64,000 nt of DNA from Streptomyces sp. NBC_00457. GTDB lineage: Bacteria; Actinomycetota; Actinomycetes; Streptomycetales; Streptomycetaceae. Positions 53,731 to 61,234 of the stretch are shown in pieces. The number at the start of each line of letters is the position of its first letter. Positions within the stretch are counted from its first letter, which is position 1. The notes beneath the pieces were generated by a model that saw only the letters and a program-made list of their open reading frames with translations, was not told where the DNA came from and ran no database searches. Location: assembly GCF_036014015.1 (NCBI RefSeq), contig NZ_CP107905.1:868001-932000 (forward strand), written 5' to 3'. The position numbers and the translations under genes were made by a program.

Positions 53731-54468
53731 ATGGCCCGTACAGCCTCACGATCCCGTGCCGGGTTCCGGCTCCGCACAGCCACGTCCGCGTCCGTGGGGG
53801 TACCCAGGGGGAAGCGGGCGCCCAAGTCGAAGCGGGAGCCGAAGTCCGAGGAGCCGTCCCCGTCCAAGCGCGGCCCCAAGACGGCCTGGCTCTCCAAGCT
53901 CAAGCGGACGCCCAAGGCGGCCGGGGCGGCGAAGACCAAGCAGGCTCCAAAAACCCGACAGGCCCCGAAGTCCAAGCCGGCGCCGCCGCCCGCCCGTCGG
54001 GAACGACGCGATCCTCTTCGCCTCCTCGCGCGGCTGCTGGCTGTGCTGTGCGCCTTCGTCCTCATGGTGGCGTTCGCGGTCGTGCTCGCCCGGCTGACCC
54101 TGCAGCCCTCCCCCGCGTCGGAGGCCCTGACCCACACCAACCTGCGGCCGGGCCGCTCCCTCAAGGCTTATCTCGACCAGCCGGAGCTGCGTGACGCCGT
54201 GAAGCAGATCGGCGGCAACCTGCTGCTCGGCATCCCGTTCGGCATCCTGGCCCCCGTCGTCGCCCCGCGCACCCGGGGACCGCTGCGCATCCTCCTGCTG
54301 ACCGCGACCGTGATGCTGCTGGTGGAGCTGGTGCAGGGCGTGATGGTCGAAGGGCGCGCCTTCGACATCGACGACGTCATCCTCAACACCACGGGCGCGC
54401 TGATCGGTTACTTCGTCCTGGGCCGGCGTATGAGCCGTGCCGTGCATGCCAGGGAGCGTCACTCCTAG
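53731..54468 (+). CDS. VanZ-family protein with a Lys/Pro-rich N-terminal tail
   Basis: A 245-residue membrane protein. Residues about 25-90 form a repetitive, strongly basic Lys-Pro region (units such as KSKREPKSEEPSPSKRGPK). Four helices follow with the VanZ signature (KQIGGNLLLGIPFGILAPVV, LLVELVQGVMVEGRAFDIDD, NTTGALIGYFVLGRR). ATG with GGAGG upstream. VanZ-family proteins affect glycopeptide tolerance or membrane homeostasis. The basic tail would lie in the cytoplasm and could contact membrane phospholipids or nucleic acid (inference). Confidence 0.88.
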   Translation: MARTASRSRAGFRLRTATSASVGVPRGKRAPKSKREPKSEEPSPSKRGPKTAWLSKLKRTPKAAGAAKTKQAPKTRQAPKSKPAPPPARRERRDPLRLLARLLAVLCAFVLMVAFAVVLARLTLQPSPASEALTHTNLRPGRSLKAYLDQPELRDAVKQIGGNLLLGIPFGILAPVVAPRTRGPLRILLLTATVMLLVELVQGVMVEGRAFDIDDVILNTTGALIGYFVLGRRMSRAVHARERHS

Positions 54469-54514
54469 CCGCCGGCGCGGCACCGGAACGGCACGGTGCC
54501 GCACTGGAGACCAT

Positions 54515-54528
54515 TTGGTCTGTACCAA
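54515..54528. promoter_or_regulatory. DasR dre-like site upstream of the GH16 gene
   Basis: TTGGT-CTGT-ACCAA is a perfect 5-4-5 inverted repeat. Its inner part matches the DasR core TGGTCTAGACCA at 10 of 12 bases. It lies five bases upstream of the -35 hexamer. Confidence 0.6.
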
Positions 54529-54532
54529 GGTA

Positions 54533-54561
54533 TTGACGCCCTGTTATCTCACTCCTTAAAT
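54533..54561 (+). promoter_or_regulatory. promoter of the GH16 gene
   Basis: TTGACG (54533-54538), a 17-base spacer, and TTAAAT (54556-54561) form a good vegetative-type promoter, 75 bases upstream of the GTG start at 54636. Confidence 0.65.
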
Positions 54562-54635
54562 CAAGAGGCGACACCCTTACCCCCCACCTCGGTCGGCGCA
54601 CCCGTACGCCGGGACGCCGTACGGAAGGGAGAGCC

Positions 54636-55484
54636 GTGGTCGCCCCACGTTCGCTCCGCATCTGTCTCCTCGCCGCCCTGTCCGCCGGGCTGGTCGCGTC
54701 CGCCACCGTCGCCCCCGCCGGGGCGGAGCCCGCCGACGTCCGGGCCGTGACGTTCTCCGACACCTTCGACGGGCCCGCCGGCGCGGGCGTCGACTCCTCG
54801 AAGTGGCAGCTCGAGACCGGCGACAACGTCAACAACCACGAACGGCAGTACTACACCTCGGGCACCGACAACGCGGCCCTGGACGGCCAGGGGCATCTGG
54901 TGATCACGGCCCGCCGTGAGAACCCGGCCAACTACCAGTGCTGGTACGGCACCTGCGAGTACACGTCGGCACGGCTCAACACCGCCGGCAAGTTCACCGC
55001 CCAGTACGGGCATGTCGAGGCACGGATCAAGGTGCCGCGCGGGCAGGGCATGTGGCCCGCGTTCTGGATGCTCGGCAACGATCTCGGGCAGGTCGGCTGG
55101 CCCGCCTCGGGCGAGATCGACGTCATGGAGAACGTCGGCTTCGAGCCCTCGACCGTGCACGGCACCATCCATGGCCCCGGCTACTCCGGCTCGGGCGGCA
55201 TAGGAGCGGCCTACTCGCTGCCGGGCGGTCAGGCCTTCGCCGACGACTTCCACACCTTCGCCGTCGACTGGGCACCCGACTCCATCACCTGGTCGGTGGA
55301 CGGCAACGTCTACCAGCGGCGCACACCCGCCGACCTCGGCGGCAACGCCTGGGTCTTCAACAAGCCGTTCTTCCTGATCCTCAACCTCGCGGTCGGCGGC
55401 TACTGGCCCGGCGACCCGGACGGCTCCACGGTCTTCCCCCAGCAGTTGGTGGTGGACCACGTCTCGGTGACTACGGGCGACTGA
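54636..55484 (+). CDS. secreted glycoside hydrolase family 16 beta-1,3-glucanase
   Basis: A 282-residue secreted enzyme with a signal peptide ending near GAEPADV. The catalytic motif is EIDVMEN (about 166-172), and HLVITARRENPANYQ and GHVEARIKVPRGQGMWPAFW are typical of laminarinases. No carbohydrate-binding module follows, so it is catalytic domain only. GTG start at 54636 after GGGAGAGCC. A dre-like site and a clear promoter lie upstream. It probably degrades beta-1,3-glucans of fungal or algal cell walls. Confidence 0.93.
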   Translation: MVAPRSLRICLLAALSAGLVASATVAPAGAEPADVRAVTFSDTFDGPAGAGVDSSKWQLETGDNVNNHERQYYTSGTDNAALDGQGHLVITARRENPANYQCWYGTCEYTSARLNTAGKFTAQYGHVEARIKVPRGQGMWPAFWMLGNDLGQVGWPASGEIDVMENVGFEPSTVHGTIHGPGYSGSGGIGAAYSLPGGQAFADDFHTFAVDWAPDSITWSVDGNVYQRRTPADLGGNAWVFNKPFFLILNLAVGGYWPGDPDGSTVFPQQLVVDHVSVTTGD

Positions 55485-55622
55485 GCGCTCCGCCAGCTGT
55501 GTCGATATGCGGCTCCGCCGCGGGGCCGCGATAGGCCGTCGGTTCACTGCGGCGCCGTCGTGGCTGGTCGCGCAGTTCCCCGCGCCCCTTCGGGGCGCGG
55601 CCGAACCGCAGTCGACTGCACC
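55485..55622 (+). repeat. dispersed intergenic repeat, copy E (composite)
   Basis: Downstream of the GH16 gene. It starts with GAGCGCTCCGCC, has an inverted fragment of the long-form module (TCGATATGCGGCTCCGCCGC), then the short-form core CGTGGCTGGTCGCGCAG and the GCGCCCCTTCGGGGCGC hairpin. The mix of modules in opposite orientations shows rearrangement. The rest of the gap to 55775 holds no gene. Confidence 0.82.
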
Positions 55623-55775
55623 CGACCGGGTCACTTATCGGCGTCCACCACAGAGTGGAAGCCGTCGATGCGGCCGCGGGCCCGGCCGTAATTCGCTTGC
55701 CCTTGCCACGGGTTGGCGCTGCACTGTGGCCGGACATCACGCGTCGTGGTGCCGGTATCCCGGGAGGCAGCAGCG

Positions 55776-56993
55776 ATGGAGATCCGTCCCACGACCGACA
55801 AGGATCTCGACGTCTTCGTCGACACCGTCCATGCCGCGTTCGGGCGCTTCCCGGAAACACCGGTCGAGGGCGGCGGGCTGTGGTGGTCGGCGCTCGAGAT
55901 GGACCGCTGCCTGCTCGCCCTGACGGCGGACGGGCGGCCCGTCGGCACCGCCGCCACGCACGCCTTCGAGCTCACCCTGCCCGGTGAGACCCTCGTCCCG
56001 GCTCCCGGGGTGACCGCCGTCGGCGTCCTGCCCTCGCACCGGCGCCAGGGCGTGCTCAGCGCGATGATGCGGCATCAGCTCGCCGGGCTGCGGGCCGACG
56101 GGGAGTTCCTGTCCGTGCTGCTGGCCTCCGAGGCCCCGATCTACGGCAGGTTCGGCTACGGACCGGCGACCTACACGGCGCGGCTGACGGTGCCGCGCCA
56201 CAAGGCCGCCCTCGCCGTTCCCCGGGCGCGCGGAGTGGTCCACACATCGGCGACCGGCTCGGTCGAGGTACTGCGCCGGGCCGAGTGCGGCGAGATTCTG
56301 GAAGAGGTCTACGACCGCTATCGCCGCGCCCAGCCCGGCGCGCTGTCCCGGCCGCACCGCTGGTGGGCCTTGCGCGCCGGGCAGCCCCCGATCTCGCCGG
56401 CGCCGCGCCATGTCGCTGTCCACCGGGACGCCTACGGCGTTCCGGACGGATACGCCAGCTACTCGGTCGAGTCCGGCACCCTGACGGTCGACGAGACGAT
56501 CACCACCGACGACGCCGTCTTCACGGCCCTGGCCCGCTTCGCGCTCGGTCACGACCTGGTCTCTCAGGTCGTGTTCCAGCACGTCCCGCCCGATCACCCG
56601 CTGCGGTGGCAGTTCGCGGACCTCCGCGCCGGCGAGGTGAGCGGCACCATGGACTGGCTCTGGGTGCGGCTGCTGGACATCCCGCGTGCGCTGACCGCGC
56701 GCGCCTGGTCCACGGACGGCGAACTCGTCCTCGACATCGACGACCCGTTCCTCGGCGAACACGACCGCTACCTGCTGACCGTCCGGGACGGCAAGGCCGA
56801 CTGCGTCCCGACGGACCGGAGACCCGATCTGTCCCTGGACATCGGCGACCTGGGCTCCGTCTACCTCGGCGGCACTGCCCCGAGCACGCTCGTGCGCGCC
56901 GGACACATCCGGGCCCACCGCCCGGGCGCAGCCACTCTCGCTGACGCCCTCTTCCGCGCAGAGCGCTCCCCGCACTGCCTGCACTGGTTCTGA
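55776..56993 (+). CDS. Eis-like GNAT acetyltransferase
   Basis: A 405-residue protein of the Eis family. N-terminal GNAT domain with the acetyl-CoA loop VGVLPSHRRQGVLSAMMRH, a second degenerate GNAT domain, and a C-terminal SCP2-like domain, ending with Phe at the C-terminus (HCLHWF) that serves as the catalytic base in Eis. Starts at ATG 55776 with GGGAGG. Eis enzymes acetylate lysines on peptides or amines of aminoglycosides; the substrate here is unknown. Confidence 0.92.
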   Translation: MEIRPTTDKDLDVFVDTVHAAFGRFPETPVEGGGLWWSALEMDRCLLALTADGRPVGTAATHAFELTLPGETLVPAPGVTAVGVLPSHRRQGVLSAMMRHQLAGLRADGEFLSVLLASEAPIYGRFGYGPATYTARLTVPRHKAALAVPRARGVVHTSATGSVEVLRRAECGEILEEVYDRYRRAQPGALSRPHRWWALRAGQPPISPAPRHVAVHRDAYGVPDGYASYSVESGTLTVDETITTDDAVFTALARFALGHDLVSQVVFQHVPPDHPLRWQFADLRAGEVSGTMDWLWVRLLDIPRALTARAWSTDGELVLDIDDPFLGEHDRYLLTVRDGKADCVPTDRRPDLSLDIGDLGSVYLGGTAPSTLVRAGHIRAHRPGAATLADALFRAERSPHCLHWF

Positions 56994-57011
56994 CGGTTGG
57001 ATTGATCTTGT

Positions 57012-57872
57012 TCAGGGGTTCCAGAAGACCGAGGCGAACGCGCGGTCGAAGCGCCGCGCGGTCAGATCCTCGCGCTGGATGACCCAGTGGACGGTGGCGC
57101 TCTCCCAGCCCGCCACGTCCATGCCGGCCTGCCAGTCGGCCAGGAGCACCCAGTCCGAGACGTCACCCGAAACCGGTCCGTCCCACCCGCCCGCTTCCGC
57201 CGCTTTCACGGCTCTGGTCACGGCGATGGCGACCGGGTCGGTGTAGATGGCCTCCTCATCGGCGTATCCCCCGATCTGCAGCGGCCCCTCGGGGGCGATG
57301 TCGTCACGGAGGCTCTTCCAGACCGCGACGAGTTCCTCGGAGCGGGGATGCCCAGGTAGCGGAACGCTCCCCGGCCGGCCGAGGAGTTCGACCGCTTGGT
57401 GGTGGGGCAGCGACACCTGAGGTGTCGCCCGCAGTGGGCCCTGCGGGAACGCCTCGAACATCTCCTCCTCGTCCTCGAAGTCGAGGGAGTTCCAGGCGTG
57501 CCGGTCCCGTTCCACCACGGCCGAGCCGGCGGGGACGTACACCACGCTGCCCATGGTCTCGTAATCGTCGGCGGTCTCGGGGAAGGCGAACAGCAGCAGG
57601 CGGCCGTCGGGAGGCAGGGGCAGGTCCGTCGCGTCGGCGGGGAGGGCCGCGAGGTCGAGGGAGGCGACGTAGGGGTGGGCGGGGTCCGGGGTATCGGCCG
57701 GTAGCAGGAGCGGACCGCCGAAGTGGCCCACGACCGGGCCGTCCCCGTCCGGGGTCAGCGTCGCGCAAGGGCGGGCGGTGGCCAGCCATCGCTCTACGTC
57801 GGCGGCGGGTATGCCCCGCGCGATCGCCTCGTCATGGAAGGGTCTTAACCGGTCCCGCATCTCTGGAGTCAT
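57012..57872 (-). CDS. DUF1963 (YwqG-like) protein with a TTA codon
   Basis: A 286-residue cytoplasmic protein of the DUF1963 family (GHFGGPLLLPADTPDPAHPY, PDGRLLLFAFPETADDYETM, LLADWQAGMDVAGWESATVH). ATG at 57872; the open frame to 57926 is non-homologous. Codon 9 is TTA (57846-57848, reading minus), so translation depends on bldA. Function unknown. Confidence 0.88.
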   Translation of the reverse strand: MTPEMRDRLRPFHDEAIARGIPAADVERWLATARPCATLTPDGDGPVVGHFGGPLLLPADTPDPAHPYVASLDLAALPADATDLPLPPDGRLLLFAFPETADDYETMGSVVYVPAGSAVVERDRHAWNSLDFEDEEEMFEAFPQGPLRATPQVSLPHHQAVELLGRPGSVPLPGHPRSEELVAVWKSLRDDIAPEGPLQIGGYADEEAIYTDPVAIAVTRAVKAAEAGGWDGPVSGDVSDWVLLADWQAGMDVAGWESATVHWVIQREDLTARRFDRAFASVFWNP

Positions 57873-57964
57873 GGGGAAACCGTAGAGGGAGGCACCGACA
57901 CAGGCGTGGCGCAGGGTGCTCCTCACCCGCGGCTACCGCGGCGGGCGCGCACGAGGTCGCGGTG

Positions 57965-58201
57965 CTAGTGCATTCGCCAGGTGAACTTGTCGCCGCCGAC
58001 CCAGCGGACCACGTCCGGGTCGTCCAGGTCGTGGACCGTGATGCCCCAGGCGGCGGCTGCCTGGAGCACGTCGGTGACGGTCTTGGCCTCACCGACCACT
58101 TCTCCGTCGATCTCCACGATGCGGAACGGCGGCGTGCCCGGCTGTACCCCGAGCACCATGATCCGGGGGTGGGAGATGTGAGGGCTCGCTGCTTCGGTCA
58201 T
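57965..58201 (-). CDS. small conserved hypothetical protein
   Basis: A 78-residue protein (HPRIMVLGVQPGTPPFRIVE, DVLQAAAAWGITVHDLDDPD). No recognised domain; it may have an alpha-beta fold. ATG at 58201. The codon usage is typical of coding sequence and the frame matches a real gene. It diverges from the PHP-domain gene. Confidence 0.7.
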   Translation of the reverse strand: MTEAASPHISHPRIMVLGVQPGTPPFRIVEIDGEVVGEAKTVTDVLQAAAAWGITVHDLDDPDVVRWVGGDKFTWRMH

Positions 58202-58319
58202 GCAATAGAGCGTAGAGCGGATCCGGCCGTCACGAACCATTTGAGCCGCCCTTGAAGCGGGGCGAAACGACCGGTCGCGTTCCCTCCCGCGCTGGGCAAC
58301 CCTGGAGGAGGAGGTGGCG

Positions 58320-59354
58320 ATGGATCCCGTCGAGACCCTGGAACGGATCGCCTTCCTGCTGGAGCGGTCCCTTGCGCCGACGTATCGCGTACGCGCCTTC
58401 CGCACCGCCGCCGAGGTGCTGTCCGAGCTGTCCGAGGACGAGGTGCGTGCGCGGGCGGACGGCGGATCGCTGGAGAAGCTCAAGGGGGTCGGTCCCAAGA
58501 CGGCGCAGGTGGTGCGGGAGGCACTGGCCGGCGACGTGCCCGGGTATCTGCGGAAGCTGGAGGACGAGGCGGGAGGTCCGCAGACCGAGGGCGGTGAACG
58601 GCTGCGGGCGCTGCTGCGGGGTGACTGCCATCTGCACTCCGACTGGTCGGACGGCGGCAGTCCGATCAGGGAGATGGGCCGGACCGCTGCAGGGCTCGGC
58701 CATGAGTGGGCGGTTCTGACCGATCACTCACCCCGGCTGACCGTGGCTCGCGGCCTGTCCGCCGATCGGCTGCGCGCGCAGTTGGACGTGGTGGCGGAGC
58801 TGAACGAGCAGTGGGCGCCGTTCCGGCTCCTCACCGGCATCGAGTGCGACATCCTCGAGGACGGCTCGCTGGACCAGGAGCCGGAGCTGCTGGAGCGGCT
58901 CGACGTCGTGGTGGTGTCGGTGCACTCCAAGCTCCGGATGGACGCCCGCGCGATGACGCGCCGCATGGTGGCCGCCGTACGTAATCCGCTGTCGGACATC
59001 CTCGGGCACTGCACGGGACGGCTGGTCATCGGGCGGGGTAGCAGCGATCCACGGCCGGAGTCGCGGTTCGACGCGGACGAGGTGTTCGCCGCGTGCGCCG
59101 AGACGGGAACGGCGCTGGAGATCAACAGTCGTCCGGAGCGGCTCGACCCGCCGCGGCGGCTGCTGCGCCGGGCCGTGGAGGCGGACGTGCTGTTCTCGAT
59201 CGACACCGACGCGCACGCACCGGGCCAGCTGGACTGGCAGATCCTCGGCTGCGCGCGGGCGGAGGAGTGCGGGGTGCCCGCGGAACGGGTGGTCACCACC
59301 TGGCCGGTGGACGACCTGCTGACCTGGGCCGGGGAGCGTCGGCTGCCCGGGTGA
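58320..59354 (+). CDS. PHP-domain metal-dependent phosphoesterase with helix-hairpin-helix (PolX C-terminal-like)
   Basis: A 344-residue protein. The N-terminal helix-hairpin-helix region (SLEKLKGVGPKTAQVVREAL) resembles the DNA-binding part of PolX. The PHP domain has metal-binding His in DCHLHSDWSDGG, VLTDHSPRL, and the C-terminal SIDTDAHAPG. No polymerase palm is visible. It might be a stand-alone 3'-5' exonuclease or phosphatase. ATG at 58320 with AGGAGGAGG upstream; a GTG at 58314 is possible. It precedes a structured RNA candidate. Confidence 0.9.
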   Translation: MDPVETLERIAFLLERSLAPTYRVRAFRTAAEVLSELSEDEVRARADGGSLEKLKGVGPKTAQVVREALAGDVPGYLRKLEDEAGGPQTEGGERLRALLRGDCHLHSDWSDGGSPIREMGRTAAGLGHEWAVLTDHSPRLTVARGLSADRLRAQLDVVAELNEQWAPFRLLTGIECDILEDGSLDQEPELLERLDVVVVSVHSKLRMDARAMTRRMVAAVRNPLSDILGHCTGRLVIGRGSSDPRPESRFDADEVFAACAETGTALEINSRPERLDPPRRLLRRAVEADVLFSIDTDAHAPGQLDWQILGCARAEECGVPAERVVTTWPVDDLLTWAGERRLPG

Positions 59355-59399
59355 CCCAGATCACCGCGGGCGCCGGAACAGCCCAAGGTGGTTCCCCGT

Positions 59400-59572
59400 T
59401 GAACAGACCGTGGGTGCGGATGGGACAGTGTCCCCGGGCCTCACCTTTTGCCCACAGGGACGATCGTTCGGCTGAAGCCCTGTGGAGCCTTTCGCCGAGA
59501 GGCGACCGCCATCCGTGCCCACCCTTTGGCCGCCCCGACCGTGATTCCCCCGTCCGGTCGGGGCTTTCCTTT
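59400..59572 (+). ncRNA. candidate structured small RNA
   Basis: Inside the 285-base gap between the PHP and SDR genes. GTGGGTGCGGATGG (59410-59423) pairs with CCATCCGTGCCCAC (59509-59522) in a 14-base-pair helix (two G-U). Within it are two perfect hairpins: CCACAGGG (59452-59459) with CCCTGTGG (59478-59485), and GCCTTTC (59487-59493) with GAGAGGC (59497-59503). A terminator hairpin follows. The combination fits a discrete RNA of about 160 bases, though a 5' leader of the SDR with an attenuator is possible. Ends are approximate and no promoter is assigned. I cannot match it to a named family with confidence. Confidence 0.6.
59532..59572 (+). terminator. intrinsic terminator hairpin
   Basis: GCCCCGACCG (59532-59541) pairs with CGGTCGGGGC (59555-59564), loop 13 bases with CCCCC, followed by TTTCCTTT. 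It would end the candidate RNA upstream of the SDR gene. Confidence 0.78.
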
Positions 59573-59639
59573 GCCCAGGTTCGTGCCGCATCGCGCTCGC
59601 CTTGACTTCGAGAGCACTCCAATTCGTAGCGTTCAAGGC

Positions 59640-60602
59640 ATGAACACTGCACAGCACAAGATCGGCTCGGGTTTCGGTGCCACGAGCACCGCGGACGACG
59701 TCCTCCAGGGCATCGACCTGACCGGGAAGCTCGCGATCGTCACCGGCGGCTACTCGGGCCTCGGCCTGGAGACGACCCGCGCGCTCACCAAAGCCGGCGC
59801 CCGCGTCGTCGTACCCGCCCGCCGCCCGGCCACCGCGCGGGAGGCCCTCGCCGGTGTCGACGGCGTCGAGGTGGACGAGATGGACCTCGGCGACCTGGAC
59901 AGCGTGCGCGGCTTCGCCGAGCGGTTCCTCGCCTCCGGCCGCACGATCGACTTCGTCATCGGCAGCGCCGGGATCATGGCCTGCCCCGAGACCCGGGTCG
60001 GCCCCGGCTGGGAGGCGCAGTTCGCCACCAACCACCTCGGGCACTTCGCCCTGGTGGGCCGGTTGTGGCCGGCCATCGAGCCGGGCGGCGCGCGCGTCGT
60101 CTCGGTCTCGTCGCGCGGCCACCACTACTCCGGGATCCGCTGGGACGACCCCCACTGGCACGAGGGCTACGACAAGTGGCTGGCATACGGACAGGCCAAG
60201 ACGGCGAACGTCCTGTTCGCGGTGCACCTCGACCGGCTCGGCCGGGAGCACGGCGTGCGGGCCTTCTCGCTGCACCCGGGCGGCATCCTCACACCGCTCC
60301 AGCGTCACCTGCCGAAGCAGGAGATGGTCGAGCGCGGCTGGATCGACGAGGCCGGCAACCCGCTGAACCCCGAGGGCTTCAAGACGCCGGAGCAGGGCGC
60401 GGCCACCCAGGTGTGGGCGGCGACCTCGCCCCAGCTGTCCGGAATGGGCGGCGTGTATCTGGAGGACTGCGACATCGCCGAGCCCGCACCCGCCGACGGC
60501 GAGTTCGCGGGCGTCAAGGACTGGGCACGGGACCCCGAGGAGGCGGCGCGGCTGTGGGAACTGTCGGTGAAACTGACCGGCGTGAACCCGTTCGCGGCGT
60601 AA
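59640..60602 (+). CDS. short-chain dehydrogenase/reductase
   Basis: A 320-residue SDR of the retinol-dehydrogenase-like type. Cofactor motif TGGYSGLG (35-42), NHLGHFALV, catalytic Ser in VSVSSRG, and Tyr/Lys in YGQAK. The substrate is unknown. ATG at 59640. The gene follows an intrinsic terminator by 67 bases. Dispersed repeat copy F lies directly after its stop. Confidence 0.92.
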   Translation: MNTAQHKIGSGFGATSTADDVLQGIDLTGKLAIVTGGYSGLGLETTRALTKAGARVVVPARRPATAREALAGVDGVEVDEMDLGDLDSVRGFAERFLASGRTIDFVIGSAGIMACPETRVGPGWEAQFATNHLGHFALVGRLWPAIEPGGARVVSVSSRGHHYSGIRWDDPHWHEGYDKWLAYGQAKTANVLFAVHLDRLGREHGVRAFSLHPGGILTPLQRHLPKQEMVERGWIDEAGNPLNPEGFKTPEQGAATQVWAATSPQLSGMGGVYLEDCDIAEPAPADGEFAGVKDWARDPEEAARLWELSVKLTGVNPFAA

Positions 60603-60735
60603 GCGCTCCGCGGGGTGCCGTGATGGGCCGTCGTTCGTCCGCGGGTCCGTTGTGGGTGGTCGCGCCCACGCGGCGGAGCCGCATATAGATACAGCCCCGC
60701 GCCCCTTCGGGGGCGCTGCCGAACCGCAGCCGACT
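60603..60735 (+). repeat. dispersed intergenic repeat, copy F (long form)
   Basis: Directly after the SDR stop. It begins GCGCTCCGCGGGG, has GTGGGTGGTCGCGCCCACG, the GCGGC-GGA-GCCGC module, ATATAGATACAGCCCC and the hairpin GCGCCCCTTCGGGGGCGC (7 pairs, TTCG loop), then CTGCCGAACCGCAGCC. The converging gene starts its 3' end about 90 bases further. Confidence 0.85.
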
Positions 60736-60823
60736 TCGCCAAGGCCGTTCAGGACCCGCGGGTCACCTGCCTGGCTCACGCCGAGTGCCGCCCGCGCGGA
60801 ACGTGCGCAGGGCGCGCCGCAGG

Positions 60824-61045
60824 TCACCCGGAGGGCTCGTCCGGTACCGGCTGTTCCGGGTGGACGCCGGACGATTGCGGCCCGTCCTGGCGGCCGGTGC
60901 CCGCCTCGTCGGTGTCGGGCACTTCCGCCTCGACGGAGTCGTCGGTCGCGTCCTCGGGCGGCACCTCCCACGGGTCGTCGCCCGTGTCGGCCTGCTGGTC
61001 CTGCAGATCCCGCGGCACGGGACCTTCGCGCCGGTCGTCAGCCAT
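60824..61045 (-). CDS. small acidic hypothetical protein
   Basis: A 73-residue, strongly acidic, Asp/Glu/Pro-rich protein, probably disordered (DTGDDPWEVPPEDATDDSVE). ATG at 61045 with GGGAGG six bases upstream. No domain recognised. It lies between two copies of the dispersed repeat. Confidence 0.65.
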   Translation of the reverse strand: MADDRREGPVPRDLQDQQADTGDDPWEVPPEDATDDSVEAEVPDTDEAGTGRQDGPQSSGVHPEQPVPDEPSG

Positions 61046-61059
61046 GGCGTCCTCCCTTC

Positions 61060-61197
61060 GCGTAGCGCCCCGAAGGGGCACGGGGCTGTATCGATATGCG
61101 GCTCCGCCGCGTGGGCGCGACCAGCCACAACGGACCCGCGGACGATCGACGGCCCATCGCGGCACTTCCCATCGCGGCACTTCCCGCGGAGCGCTTA
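61060..61197 (-). repeat. dispersed intergenic repeat, copy G (long form)
   Basis: Reads on the minus strand: AGCGCTCCGCGGG, GTTGTGGCTGGTCGCGCCC, the GCGGC-GGA-GCCGC module, ATATCGATACAGCCCC and GTGCCCCTTCGGGGCGC. It is nearly a mirror of copy F on the other side of the small acidic gene. GATGGGAAGTGCCGC units occur twice near 61150-61185. Confidence 0.83.
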
Positions 61198-61234
61198 GCG
61201 CCCCCGAGTACCTCCGCCGGTCACCGGCGAAACC

